Shown here in pieces: positions 7,081 through 15,812 of a stretch of 64,000 nucleotides of DNA. This DNA comes from an uncultured Prevotellaceae bacterium (GTDB taxonomy: Bacteria > Bacteroidota > Bacteroidia > Bacteroidales > Muribaculaceae). How positions within the stretch are numbered: position 1 is the stretch's first letter; every line of letters begins with the position of its first letter. Location of the stretch: contig CAMVAP010000003.1 in NCBI GenBank assembly GCA_947165485.1, positions 1 to 64,000 of the forward strand. Reading direction: 5' to 3'. Under the pieces are notes generated by a model. That model saw nothing but the letters and a program-made list of their open reading frames with translations. It was not told where the DNA came from and did not search any database. The position numbers and the translations under genes were made by a program.

Positions 7081-9123
7081 ATGATCGAGAATAATATATT
7101 TTTCAAGCCTTTCAAGACAGCAGGTGGCGCAATACCCTTTGACCGCATCACCACTGCCGACTATGAACCTGCCATCCGTCAGGGCATCAAGGAGCATGAT
7201 GCCGAGGTCAAGGCCATCGCTCAGAGCGATGCGACCCCCACATTTGACAACACCATCGTCGCACTTGACCGTGCCGGCTCCATGCTCAATCGTGTGCTGG
7301 GTGTGTTTTACCCCATGCTCTCGGCCAATGCCGATGATGCGCTGATGGACGTGAGCAACCGCATGGCGCCATTGTTGAGCGAACACTTCAACAGCATCAC
7401 CCTCAACCCGCAATTGTGGCAACGGGTGAAATATGTGCACGATCACTTTGACACGGCCCGTCATGACGTGGAGGATCAAATGCTGATGCGCGAGACCTAT
7501 GACGGATTTGTGCGCAGTGGTGCCAACCTGCAAGGTGACGACCGTGATCGTTACCGTCAACTGTCCAAGCGGCTGTCCGAGTTGACCTTAAAGTTTGACC
7601 AGAATGCCCTCAAGGAGACACCTCGTTACGAACTCTGGCTGACAGCCGATGACATCGCTGGTTTGCCCGAGAGCGCCCTTGATGCAGCCAAGCAGGCCGC
7701 TCGTGACAAGGGACGTGACGACGCGTGGCTGGTGACGCTGGATGCCCCCAGTTATATCCCCTTCATGAAATACAGCGACCGCCGTGACCTGCGGGAGAAG
7801 TTGTACAAGATGTATAACCACCAGTGCACCAGCGGGGAATATTGCAACCTCGACATCTTGCGTGACATCGCTAACACGCGTCTTGAAATCGCTCACCTGA
7901 TGGGTTGTGAGACCTATGCTGACTATAAATTGCAACACACGATGGCAGGAACGCCTGAACGCGTCTATCAGATGCTCAACGAGTTGCGCGATGCCTATCT
8001 GCCTGTTGAGCGCAGCGAGATGCAGCGCCTCACGGCATTTGCCAGTGAGCTGGAGGGCCACCCTGTCACCATCATGCCTTGGGATTACAGTTATTACAGT
8101 AACAAGGAAAAGGATTCGATGTTTGACATCAATGATGAGTTGCTGCGACCTTATTTCGAGTTGGGACAGGTGACCAAGGGGGTCTTTGGCTTTGCCAAGC
8201 GCATGTATGGCCTGCGCTTCATCCCCAACCATGACGCGCAGGTGTTCCATCCCGAGGTCGAGGTCTATGACGTGACCGACGATGACGGCAAGGCGGTGGG
8301 CATGCTCTACGTTGATTTCTTCCCGCGTGCCACCAAGCAGAGTGGGGCATGGATGACTAGCTTCCGTGAACAGTATATCGACAACGACGGCAATGACGTG
8401 CGACCCCTGGTGACGTTGACAATGAATTTCACCCGCCCCACCGACAGTAAGCCCTCCTTGCTCACCGTGCGCGAGGTTGAGACGTTCATGCATGAGTTTG
8501 GCCATGCGCTGCACCAATTGTTGAGCCGCTGTAAGTATCAGTCACTGTCCGGTACCAATGTTTATCGCGACTTTGTCGAGGTGCCTTCCCAGTTCAACGA
8601 GAATTATGTCTATGAGCGCGATTTCCTGGATAGTTTTGCGCGTCATTACCTCACGGGCGAACCTGTGCCTCAGGAACTGATCAATCGCCTGTTGGCGTCG
8701 TCGCAGTATGGCGCTGCCTATGCCTGTGTGCGACAGCTGGGATTTGGCTACATCGATATGGCATGGCATAGCATCAAGGAGTCTTTCCAGGGCGATGACT
8801 TCCTCTTTGAGCGTGACGCTGTCAAGGATGTGCAGGCATTTGAACCCGTCGAGGGATGCATCATGTCACCCCAGTTCACGCACATCTTCTCAGGTGGCTA
8901 TGCTGCCGGATATTACGGCTACAAGTGGGCCGAGATGATCGAGTGTGATGCCTTTGACCACTTCAAGCAGATGGGCATTTTCAACCCCGACACCGCCCGC
9001 TCGTGGCGCGATAATGTCCTCTCCCGTGGTGGTACCGAGGATCCAATGACGCTTTACAAGCGCTTCAGGGGGACAGAGCCTCACATCGATGCCATGATGC
9101 GTCGTGACGGCATCACCCAATAA
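7081..9123 (+). CDS. dcp: M3 family metallopeptidase (peptidyl-dipeptidase Dcp/oligopeptidase A-like)
   Basis: A 680-residue zinc peptidase of family M3. The motif HEFGHALHQ starts at about residue 471, and the third ligand Glu lies in the following FVEVPSQFNEN segment. M3 enzymes such as Dcp and OpdA cut short peptides in the cytosol or periplasm; no signal peptide is seen, so cytosolic action is likely. I place the start at 7081 (MIENNIFFKPF) because the longer frame from 7036 would translate a palindromic repeat copy. Family N-termini begin with a phrase such as NPF...PYGAPPFD, similar to FKTAGGAIPFD here. The gene is followed after 38 bases by a GNAT gene. Confidence 0.92.
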   Translation: MIENNIFFKPFKTAGGAIPFDRITTADYEPAIRQGIKEHDAEVKAIAQSDATPTFDNTIVALDRAGSMLNRVLGVFYPMLSANADDALMDVSNRMAPLLSEHFNSITLNPQLWQRVKYVHDHFDTARHDVEDQMLMRETYDGFVRSGANLQGDDRDRYRQLSKRLSELTLKFDQNALKETPRYELWLTADDIAGLPESALDAAKQAARDKGRDDAWLVTLDAPSYIPFMKYSDRRDLREKLYKMYNHQCTSGEYCNLDILRDIANTRLEIAHLMGCETYADYKLQHTMAGTPERVYQMLNELRDAYLPVERSEMQRLTAFASELEGHPVTIMPWDYSYYSNKEKDSMFDINDELLRPYFELGQVTKGVFGFAKRMYGLRFIPNHDAQVFHPEVEVYDVTDDDGKAVGMLYVDFFPRATKQSGAWMTSFREQYIDNDGNDVRPLVTLTMNFTRPTDSKPSLLTVREVETFMHEFGHALHQLLSRCKYQSLSGTNVYRDFVEVPSQFNENYVYERDFLDSFARHYLTGEPVPQELINRLLASSQYGAAYACVRQLGFGYIDMAWHSIKESFQGDDFLFERDAVKDVQAFEPVEGCIMSPQFTHIFSGGYAAGYYGYKWAEMIECDAFDHFKQMGIFNPDTARSWRDNVLSRGGTEDPMTLYKRFRGTEPHIDAMMRRDGITQ

Positions 9124-9161
9124 TACCTTACCAATCATATAACGACATCGATTATATAGTG

Positions 9162-9680
9162 ATGAATAGGACGATTAGAAAAGCCTTGTATGAAGATGTG
9201 CCCGTGATCATGAGGCTCATCGATGAGGCTCGTGGCATTATGCGCTCCTGCGGTAATGTCAACCAGTGGATTGACGGCTATCCCAGCCAGGAGACCATCG
9301 AGAATGACATCCGCAACGGTCACTGTTACCTGTGTGTGGAGCAGGGGAGTGGTGAGGTTATAGCTTCCTTTACTTTTATACCGGGGCCGGAACCCACCTA
9401 CAAGGAAATCTACCAGGGTGAGTGGCTCGATGATGAGCCTTACCATGTCGTGCACCGCCTGGCCAGTACGGCAACTAGCCATGGTGTGTTTAAAGATGTG
9501 ATGGATTACTGCAAGGAAGTGGCTGGCAACCTGCGCATCGACACCCACCGCGACAACGTCATCATGCGTCACGTCATCGAGCGCTACGGCTTTACCTACT
9601 GCGGCATCATCTACCTCCTCAACGGCGACGAGCGACTAGCTTACCAGCTAGAAAGGAAAACAACCACAACCATCCCATAA
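9162..9680 (+). CDS. GNAT family N-acetyltransferase
   Basis: A 172-residue GNAT-fold protein. The core runs from TIRKALYEDVPVIMRLIDEA through a beta-strand with VIASFTFIPGPEP, a helix preceded by HRLASTATSHGVFKD in the acetyl-CoA-binding position, to the C-terminal HVIERYGFTYCGIIYLLNGD. This layout matches the Bacteroidetes acetyltransferases often annotated simply as GNAT. The substrate is unknown. A GTG at 9159 could add one residue; ATG is preferred. It is convergent with the lipoprotein gene beyond the repeat array. Confidence 0.85.
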   Translation: MNRTIRKALYEDVPVIMRLIDEARGIMRSCGNVNQWIDGYPSQETIENDIRNGHCYLCVEQGSGEVIASFTFIPGPEPTYKEIYQGEWLDDEPYHVVHRLASTATSHGVFKDVMDYCKEVAGNLRIDTHRDNVIMRHVIERYGFTYCGIIYLLNGDERLAYQLERKTTTTIP

Positions 9681-9708
9681 CTCCAGTAAAGGGAGAATTA
9701 CCATCCAT

Positions 9709-10350
9709 CGTCAGGGTTGAACTATGCCGTGGCTCCCACCACGGCCCCCATTGTCGCGTCTCCGTTTAGCATCGCGTCAGGGTTGAACTATGCCGTGGCT
9801 CCCGCCACGGCCCCCGGCGTCGCGTCTCCGTTTAGTATCGCGTCAGGGTTAAACCATGCCGTGGCTCCCGCCACGGCCCCCGGCGTCATGTCTCCTGTTA
9901 GAGTCGCGTCAGTGTTGACCCATGCCGTGGCTCCCGCCACGGCCCCCATTGTCTCGTCTCCGTTTAGAGTCTCGTCAGGGTTAAACCATGCCGTGGCTCC
10001 CGCCACGGCCCCCATTGTCTCGTCTCCGTTTAGAGTCTCGTCAGGGTTGAACCATGCCGTAGCTCCCGCCACGGCCCCATTGTCGCATCTCCGTTTAGCA
10101 TCGCGTCAGTGTTGAACCATGCCGTGGCTCCCGCCACGGCCCCATTGTCGCATCTCCGGTTAGCATCGCGTCAGGGTTAAACCATGCCGTGGCTCCCGCC
10201 ACGGCCCCCAGTGTCGCATCTCCGTTTAGCGTCGCGTCAGGGTTGACCCATGCCGTGGCTCCCGCCACGGCCCCCGGTGTCGCGTCTCCGGTTAGAGTCG
10301 CGTCAGGGTTAAACCATGCCGTGGCTCCCGCCACGGCCCCCCATTGTCTC
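9709..10350. repeat. Array of ten 66-bp units, each with a GC-rich palindrome
   Basis: Ten head-to-tail units (starts 9709, 9775, 9841, 9907, 9973, 10039, 10104, 10169, 10235, 10301) of 66 bp, two of them 65 bp. Each contains GCCGTGGC-TCCC-GCCACGGC, which forms an 8-bp hairpin. The linkers (for example GTCGCGTCTCCGTTTAG, CGTCAGGGTT) vary more than the palindrome. The array fills the gap between the convergent GNAT and lipoprotein genes. Long frames read through it because 66 is a multiple of three, but the 65-bp units break them, so I do not call them genes. Confidence 0.95.
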
Positions 10351-10369
10351 TGCTCCGAGTATAAATCAA

Positions 10370-10400
10370 TCAAGGCTGGCTCCATGAGAACCAGCCTTGA
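10370..10400 (-). terminator. Hairpin terminator of the alanine-rich lipoprotein gene
   Basis: TCAAGGCTGG and CCAGCCTTGA form a perfect 10-bp stem around an 11-base loop, 33 bases after the lipoprotein stop on minus. The trailing sequence TTGATTTATAC is only moderately T-rich. Confidence 0.75.
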
Positions 10401-10432
10401 CAGTTTATAAGGGTTTAATCTTGTTTTCTAGA

Positions 10433-11023
10433 TTAATTCTTCTTCAGCTCGTCGGCAACCTTCTGGGCAGCCTCAGCGCCTTTCTCCTTGGCAGCGTCAA
10501 CAGCGTTGCTAGCGGCATTCTTAGCGGCATCGGCAGCAGCGTCAACGGTCTCACCAGCCTTAGCCTTGGCGTCATCAACAGCCTGACCGGCAGCATCGGT
10601 AGCAGCGTCAACAGCCTCACCTACCTTCTCGGCAGCCTGCTTTGCAACAAAGTCAGCAAAACCAGCCTTGAGCTCCTCGGGAACATCAATGTAGTTGGTC
10701 ATCTTATCGGCCAGGGTCGGGATCTTAGCCAGGATGGCATCCTTGTTGTTGTCCCAAACGGTCTTCAAGATGTTGATGATGTTGAAGTAGCCAGCCTGGT
10801 CGCCACCCTTGAGCAGCTCATCAGCCTTAGCCTTGATACCATCGAGCAAGCTAACAGCAGATGCCTCGTCAGCGCAGTTCAACAGGTCAGCGGCAACGCC
10901 GTCAACGGTGTACTCAGCTACGGGAGCCTCTTCTACTACCTCAGCCTCGGGCTTGGTCTCGGTCTTGCAACCTACAAATGCGATAGCAGCAACAGCTGCA
11001 AACATCAATAAAAACTTTTTCAT
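10433..11023 (-). CDS. Alanine-rich lipoprotein with LEA-like helical tail
   Basis: A 196-residue putative lipoprotein. MKKFLLMFAAVAAIAFVGC is a signal peptide with lipobox and Cys19, which would be acylated. Residues about 20-110 form a helical domain. The last 80 residues are Ala/Lys/Asp/Glu-rich with a repeated pattern of the type DAA-x-AV-DAAK, resembling late-embryogenesis-abundant or apolipoprotein amphipathic helices. I chose the ATG at 11023 because an upstream in-frame ATG at 11068 would bury the signal peptide behind 15 residues. A perfect TTTG-N19-TAnnTTTG promoter precedes it. The function is unknown; a periplasmic spacer or stress protectant is a guess. Confidence 0.8.
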   Translation of the reverse strand: MKKFLLMFAAVAAIAFVGCKTETKPEAEVVEEAPVAEYTVDGVAADLLNCADEASAVSLLDGIKAKADELLKGGDQAGYFNIINILKTVWDNNKDAILAKIPTLADKMTNYIDVPEELKAGFADFVAKQAAEKVGEAVDAATDAAGQAVDDAKAKAGETVDAAADAAKNAASNAVDAAKEKGAEAAQKVADELKKN

Positions 11024-11073
11024 AATAAAACAACTTTTAATTAATAAATTAATAATAAAACGATTCAACGCCG

Positions 11074-11104
11074 CAAATGTAACGGCTATTTTTGAATTAC
11101 CAAA
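11074..11104 (-). promoter_or_regulatory. Promoter of the alanine-rich lipoprotein
   Basis: Minus strand TTTG (plus CAAA, 11101-11104), exactly 19 bases, TACATTTG (plus CAAATGTA, 11074-11081): a full match to the Bacteroidetes consensus. The transcript would have a leader of about 45 bases. Confidence 0.8.
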
Positions 11105-11176
11105 CTTTTTTGCTCCTAATTTTCATTTTTTAATACTTTTATTGACCCAAATAACTGTTTTGCGGGCAAAAATCTT

Positions 11177-11184
11177 TAACTTTG
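11177..11184 (+). promoter_or_regulatory. -7 element (TAACTTTG) for the zinc peptidase/hisS region
   Basis: TAACTTTG matches TAnnTTTG and lies 145 bases before the zinc peptidase ATG. The nearest TTTG upstream (11159-11162) is too close, so the -33 box is uncertain. Apart from this and the divergent lipoprotein promoter I see nothing in the 305-base gap 11024-11328. Confidence 0.45.
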
Positions 11185-11328
11185 CAGTGCGAAATTTTGC
11201 CCTGCTCCAGCGAGTGCAATTTTCGTGCCAACTGTATTCTGTTTCTGCCTCACAGTCACTGGACTATTGTTACTGGCTGGCACTGGCAGGAAACAGGTTA
11301 TGAACAATTAATAATAATTGACTGCTTT

Positions 11329-12009
11329 ATGTTTATCTGGATTTTAATGGGAGGCATTTTCATCCTGAGCCTGGTGGTTCAGAACTCCCTTAAGTCAAAG
11401 TTTGCCAAGTACAGCAAAGTCCCTCTGGGCGTGCCCATGGCCGGACGTGATATTGCCAATGCCATGCTGCAACAGAATGGTTGCGGCGATGTGCAGGTGA
11501 CAAGTGTGAGTGGACAGTTGACCGACCACTTCAACCCTGCCAACAGGACGGTGAACCTGAGCGAGCCCGTCTATGGCACCAACAGCATCGCTGCCGCTGC
11601 CGTTGCCGCTCATGAGTGTGGCCATGCCGTGCAACACAAGGTGGGATACAGCATGTTGCAGTTGCGCACCCGGATGGTGCCCATCGTGTCCTTTGCCTCC
11701 AATACCATCCAGTGGCTCTTGCTCGCTGGTATTGTAGTGGCTCAGATCACACCCATCCCCCTGTATATCGCTATCGCGTTGTTTGCCAGCACGGTGTTGT
11801 TCAGCTTTGTGACACTCCCCGTCGAGGTGGATGCCAGCCGTCGCGCGATCAAGTGGCTTGAAGGCTCGGGCATCGTCACTGGTCAGCAATTGGAGTATGC
11901 CAAGGATGCCCTCCACGCTGCCGCTTATACCTATGTCGTAGCTGCCATCGGATCACTGGCTACATTATTATATTATATCGCAATGATCTTTGGCGGTAAT
12001 CGCCGATAA
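11329..12009 (+). CDS. YugP-like membrane zinc metallopeptidase
   Basis: A 226-residue protein of the neutral zinc metallopeptidase family known from Bacillus YugP (PF04298-like). It has an N-terminal membrane helix (IWILMGGIFILSLVV), then the conserved SGQLTDHFNPANRTVNLSEPVYG segment and the zinc site H95-E-C-G-H99, followed by two hydrophobic stretches (about 115-165) and a C-terminal hydrophobic segment. The family resembles M48-type membrane proteases; no substrate is established. The start at 11329 puts the membrane helix at the N-terminus; longer frames add an unlikely Cys-rich leader. It lies 41 bases before hisS and is probably cotranscribed. Confidence 0.88.
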   Translation: MFIWILMGGIFILSLVVQNSLKSKFAKYSKVPLGVPMAGRDIANAMLQQNGCGDVQVTSVSGQLTDHFNPANRTVNLSEPVYGTNSIAAAAVAAHECGHAVQHKVGYSMLQLRTRMVPIVSFASNTIQWLLLAGIVVAQITPIPLYIAIALFASTVLFSFVTLPVEVDASRRAIKWLEGSGIVTGQQLEYAKDALHAAAYTYVVAAIGSLATLLYYIAMIFGGNRR

Positions 12010-12050
12010 AACTTAACACATCATCACAACTTATTTTTTAAGGAAAAGAA

Positions 12051-13415
12051 ATGGCACAAAAACCGTCCATCCCCAAGGGGACGCGCGACTTCTCGCCCAT
12101 CGAGATGGCACGTCGCAACTATATTTTTAATACCATCAAGGACGTTTTTCTCTTGTATGGATTCCAGCAGATTGAAACTCCGGCCATCGAGAACCTGTCA
12201 ACGTTGATGGGCAAGTATGGCGAGGAGGGTGACAAACTGCTCTTCAAGATTCTTAACAGCGGTGACTATCTCAAGGATGCCCCCAGCGAACTGCTGGAGA
12301 CACGCGACTCGCTGCACTTGACCACCAAGATCAGCGAGAAGGGACTCCGTTATGACCTGACGGTACCCTTTGCACGATATGTGGTGCAGCACCGCAACGA
12401 CTTGCAGATGCCCTTCAAGCGCTACCAGGTGCAGCCCGTGTGGCGTGCCGACCGCCCACAGAAGGGGCGTTACCGTGAGTTCTACCAGTGTGACGCCGAC
12501 ATCGTGGGCAGTGACTCCCTGTTCAACGAGGTGGAGCTGGTGACCATGATTGATGAGGTGTTCAACCGTTTCAATATCAACGTCGCCATCAAGCTGAACA
12601 ATCGCAAGATACTCAGTGGCATTGCCGAGGTCATCGGCGCTGCCGACAAGATTGTGGATATCACTGTCGCCATCGACAAGATCGACAAGATCGGCATCGA
12701 CAATGTCAATGCCGAGTTGAGGGAAAAGGGATTGAGCGACGGGTCGATTGCCACCCTGCAACCCCTGTTGAACCTGGATGGCTCCAACGAGGAACGACTC
12801 GCTGCGCTCCAAGTGATGCTGGCCAGCAGCGAGGTGGGCATGAAGGGCATTGAGGAAATGCGCTATGTGCTTGACCATGTGGCTGCTTTGGGCACGCGTG
12901 CAAGGGTTGAACTCGACGTGTCGCTGGCCCGTGGTTTGAACTACTACACCGGGACCATTCTTGAGGTCAAGGCACTGGATGTCGCCATCGGCAGCATCAC
13001 GGGTGGTGGCCGCTACGACAACTTGACGGGTGTGTTTGGTATGCCTGGCCTGTCGGGTGTGGGCATCAGTTTTGGTGCCGACCGCATCTACGATGTATTG
13101 AATGCGCTCGACCTGTATCCTGCCGACACAATGGCTACGGCACAGGTGATGTTTGTTAACTTTGGCGAGCAGGAGGCTTCGGTATCGTTGCGCCACATCA
13201 TGTCGCTGCGCAAGGCTGGAATCAGTGCCGAACTCTACCCCGACATGGCCAAGATGAAGAAACAGATGAATTATGCCAACGACCGGCAGATCCCGTTTGT
13301 CGCTATCGTGGGTGCCGATGAGGTGCAGAACGGTACCATCGCTCTCAAGAACATGGGTACCGGTGAGCAGCACACCTTGACGGTTGAGCAGGTCGTTGAA
13401 ATGTTAAAGAAGTGA
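12051..13415 (+). CDS. hisS: Histidyl-tRNA synthetase
   Basis: A 454-residue class II aminoacyl-tRNA synthetase charging tRNA-His. It shows the N-terminal PKGTRDFSP, motif 2 with [20 protein letters not shown] and the following [11 protein letters not shown], the histidine-A stretch [24 protein letters not shown], and motif 3 [15 protein letters not shown]-terminal anticodon-binding domain (about 365-454) ends in VVEMLKK. Full length. A Crp/Fnr gene starts 19 bases downstream. Confidence 0.98.
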   Translation: MAQKPSIPKGTRDFSPIEMARRNYIFNTIKDVFLLYGFQQIETPAIENLSTLMGKYGEEGDKLLFKILNSGDYLKDAPSELLETRDSLHLTTKISEKGLRYDLTVPFARYVVQHRNDLQMPFKRYQVQPVWRADRPQKGRYREFYQCDADIVGSDSLFNEVELVTMIDEVFNRFNINVAIKLNNRKILSGIAEVIGAADKIVDITVAIDKIDKIGIDNVNAELREKGLSDGSIATLQPLLNLDGSNEERLAALQVMLASSEVGMKGIEEMRYVLDHVAALGTRARVELDVSLARGLNYYTGTILEVKALDVAIGSITGGGRYDNLTGVFGMPGLSGVGISFGADRIYDVLNALDLYPADTMATAQVMFVNFGEQEASVSLRHIMSLRKAGISAELYPDMAKMKKQMNYANDRQIPFVAIVGADEVQNGTIALKNMGTGEQHTLTVEQVVEMLKK

Positions 13416-13434
13416 ATCCAGCAGTGTCGAGGCA

Positions 13435-14112
13435 ATGAACAGCATGTACCAACAGTTGATGCAATTGCCGCTCTTCCAGGGAGTGAGTTCAGACAAAATC
13501 ACCGCCCTGGTCGAGAAATTGCCATTCCATTTCCTGAAATTCCGTAGCGGTGAGCAAATCTTTGCCGCCGGAGACCTCTGCACTCACATCAAGTTTATCG
13601 TGTCGGGGCAAGTCGAAACGGAGCAGGCATTTTCCCACTTGCGTATCACCTTTAACCAGACACTCTCCACGCCCCATGTCCTGGCTGCCGAATATCTGTT
13701 TGGCAAGGAAACGTCCTATCCCTTCACCGCTACTGCCTGTGGCGCATGTGGCATCTTGCAGTTGCGCAAGAGTGACTATATCAAGATGGTAAACAGCGAC
13801 AAGGTGTTCTTGTTCAACATCCTTAATTATCTGTCATCGGGTAGTCAGCGGGGCGTTGCCTCACTCTTGTCAACCGACGATGGATCTGTGACCGAGAGGC
13901 TTGCCATGGTGGTGGATGCACTGGCAATCCCTGGTGCGACCCGTGTCCTCCTCCGTTATAAGCAGAAGGATTTATGCGCACTGCTGGGCACACAACGCAC
14001 GACATTGATGGCTGCGCTCGATAAACTTGCCGACATGGACATCATTGATTATGATACCAATGAGTTGAGAATCAATGACGTGCGTCGGTTGATCGACTTG
14101 ATTAATTACTGA
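13435..14112 (+). CDS. Crp/Fnr family transcriptional regulator
   Basis: A 225-residue regulator. An N-terminal cyclic-nucleotide-binding-like jelly roll (about 10-125; FRSGEQIFAAGDLCTHIKFI, ending in ADYLF-type strands) is joined by a long helix to a winged-helix domain (about 150-220) with the recognition region LLGTQRTTLMAALDKLADMD. No Fnr-type N-terminal cysteine cluster is present, and the cAMP-binding phosphate cassette is not recognisable, so the effector is unknown. It follows hisS closely and precedes the TSCPD gene by 14 bases, suggesting one transcript. Confidence 0.85.
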   Translation: MNSMYQQLMQLPLFQGVSSDKITALVEKLPFHFLKFRSGEQIFAAGDLCTHIKFIVSGQVETEQAFSHLRITFNQTLSTPHVLAAEYLFGKETSYPFTATACGACGILQLRKSDYIKMVNSDKVFLFNILNYLSSGSQRGVASLLSTDDGSVTERLAMVVDALAIPGATRVLLRYKQKDLCALLGTQRTTLMAALDKLADMDIIDYDTNELRINDVRRLIDLINY

Positions 14113-14126
14113 TTAAAATTGAGAAA

Positions 14127-14399
14127 ATGAAATATACCTATTATACTCAGGGCACTTGCTCGTCCCAAATCGATATGGAACTTGACGAGCAGGGCACTAT
14201 CCAGGATGTTCAATTCTATGGCGGATGTCATGGTAACCTGCAAGGAATATCGACCCTCGTGCGGGGGATGAAGGCTGCCGAGGCCATCGCTAAGTTGCAG
14301 GGCATTCGTTGTGGATACAAGAACACGTCGTGCCCCGACCAGTTGGCGACAGCACTGCAACAGGCGATGGACACGATGAATCAGTCATCCAATAACTAA
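14127..14399 (+). CDS. TSCPD domain protein
   Basis: A 90-residue protein that is nearly all one TSCPD domain: QGTCSSQIDMELDEQG, FYGGCHGNLQGISTLVRGM, then GIRCGYKNTSCPDQLATALQ. The domain occurs at the C-terminus of B12-dependent ribonucleotide reductases and as stand-alone proteins (TIGR03905-like), with conserved cysteines likely binding metal or acting in thiol exchange. The stand-alone form has no assigned role. The length is typical. Confidence 0.88.
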   Translation: MKYTYYTQGTCSSQIDMELDEQGTIQDVQFYGGCHGNLQGISTLVRGMKAAEAIAKLQGIRCGYKNTSCPDQLATALQQAMDTMNQSSNN

Positions 14400-14440
14400 A
14401 ATTACAATAACAAAACGCTTTTTTTAAAAAACAACAAATC

Positions 14441-14839
14441 ATGAAGAAGATTTTATGGATTGCAGCAGCTGTGGTTGCTTTGTCATTGACCAGTTGCCAG
14501 AACGATTATAAGCAGCAGGGCGAGGAATGGGCCCAGCGGCTTGATGAACTGTGCCAGAAACAGGATGCCGATGCCGTGCTGGCACTCGATGACAGCATCC
14601 GTTCCCTGGAAGCCAAGATTGTGGCAGCTGGTGACACTGCCGGTGTGGCCGACTTCCGCAAGGCTTTGAAGGATGCTCGCCAGCGCAATGCGGCTTACAT
14701 CTCGACCCTGAAGCTGGAGCGTGGCATGGTCAAGGACTCGGTCGTCAATGAAGTGATCTCCGACGCACTTGCTGGTGATGTTGATATCAATGCTGTGACA
14801 TCATCGGTTGATGCCGCACTCCAGAAAGAGAAAAAGTGA
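14441..14839 (+). CDS. Small helical lipoprotein, function unknown
   Basis: A 132-residue putative lipoprotein: signal peptide and lipobox MKKILWIAAAVVALSLTSC with Cys19. The mature part is charged and almost wholly helical (QQGEEWAQRLDELCQKQDAD, with the C-terminus VDAALQKEKK). I do not recognise a family. It is followed immediately by a second lipoprotein gene and is preceded by a TSCPD gene, so it probably belongs to the same transcript. Confidence 0.75.
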   Translation: MKKILWIAAAVVALSLTSCQNDYKQQGEEWAQRLDELCQKQDADAVLALDDSIRSLEAKIVAAGDTAGVADFRKALKDARQRNAAYISTLKLERGMVKDSVVNEVISDALAGDVDINAVTSSVDAALQKEKK

Positions 14840-14840
14840 A

Positions 14841-15812
14841 ATGAACAGGCGGCTGTCGGCTCGTGTCAAGAGACCTGGTAGATGCCACAGGGCAACGGTG
14901 GGCGCATGGTGCCTGTTGTTGATGTCCTGTGGCACGGGTATTGAGGTGACCGAGCATGTGACCAACAAGGATGTGCGCCGCGCCATCGAGCAAGTGGACA
15001 GCCACCAGACAATCATCACGCTTGAGGCTTATCAAGATTCTCTTCCTGCATGGGAAATAGGTAAGCGCTTTTGGGTAACTGATAACCAGGTGACTCAATT
15101 GTTGGCTCACCAGGAGGGTTATGACAAGGACACGTTGAACCTGGCGGGACACGTGGTGAACTATGTCGGACACCACACGGGAGGTCTGTACAATGATGAC
15201 AACCGTTATATCTTCATCGATTTCCATGACAGCCTCAACAATCTCACCTATTCCTGCCGTGCAGGACGTGCTGCCGATGCTTTCCGACGTGGGTTCTCGA
15301 TCCCGATGCTCATCGACCTGGATATGGTAGAGCACTATGCTCGTCAAGTGGTCGGTAAGGAATATTACATCAGGACTGGCATCTGGTATGAGCGGAAAAC
15401 CGAAAAGATGATCGATGGCCGCCATTTCATCAAGGTGCACATCGACAGCGTCTTGCCTGGCAATGCGGTGCTGCCCATGAGGGTGCTTTTCACTACTGCC
15501 GATTCTCATGAACAGGCTATGGTGTGGATGAGTGACCAGACTTCTACAATGCAGGGGCGCAGCTTTGATGCGATGTTTGTCTCTAGCGACCCCCATTTGG
15601 CCTATCCCGCCATTACCGATGTCAACTGGGAGCGGATCACTCGATCACAGGTTGTCGAGGGCATGACCAAGGAGGAGTGCCGCTTGGCTCTAGGGACTCC
15701 CAAGCGCATCAATGAGGTCCCCGACCAGGCGGGTATGCGTGAATATTGGTATTATGATGGCGGCTCCTATCTGTTTTTTGTCGATGGATTGCTGCGACAA
15801 TTCAGGAAATGA
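14841..15812 (+). CDS. Lipoprotein with BamE/SmpA-like C-terminal motif
   Basis: A 323-residue protein. An Arg-rich N-terminus leads into AWCLLLMSC, a lipobox with Cys30. The middle (40-260) has no recognised domain. The last 60 residues read EGMTKEECRLALGTPKRINE and end YWYYDGGSYLFFVDGLLRQF, the pattern of BamE/SmpA folds (a turn MTKEEVxxxLGxP followed by strands), here with unknown partners. The start at 14841, just after the preceding stop, leaves the signal peptide at the N-terminus; a frame from 14808 would add 11 residues and overlap. It overlaps the next gene by ATGA, indicating translational coupling. Confidence 0.7.
   Translation: MNRRLSARVKRPGRCHRATVGAWCLLLMSCGTGIEVTEHVTNKDVRRAIEQVDSHQTIITLEAYQDSLPAWEIGKRFWVTDNQVTQLLAHQEGYDKDTLNLAGHVVNYVGHHTGGLYNDDNRYIFIDFHDSLNNLTYSCRAGRAADAFRRGFSIPMLIDLDMVEHYARQVVGKEYYIRTGIWYERKTEKMIDGRHFIKVHIDSVLPGNAVLPMRVLFTTADSHEQAMVWMSDQTSTMQGRSFDAMFVSSDPHLAYPAITDVNWERITRSQVVEGMTKEECRLALGTPKRINEVPDQAGMREYWYYDGGSYLFFVDGLLRQFRK

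Noticed and set aside
9709-10350. CRISPR array
   Set aside because: The sequences between the palindromes are themselves repeated and nearly identical, and no cas gene is near, so these are not spacers.
9717-10385. Reading frames of 94-132 codons on both strands inside the 66-bp array
   Set aside because: The frames stay open only because the unit is 66 bp; two 65-bp units break them, and changes between units are not silent. They are repeat translations rather than proteins.
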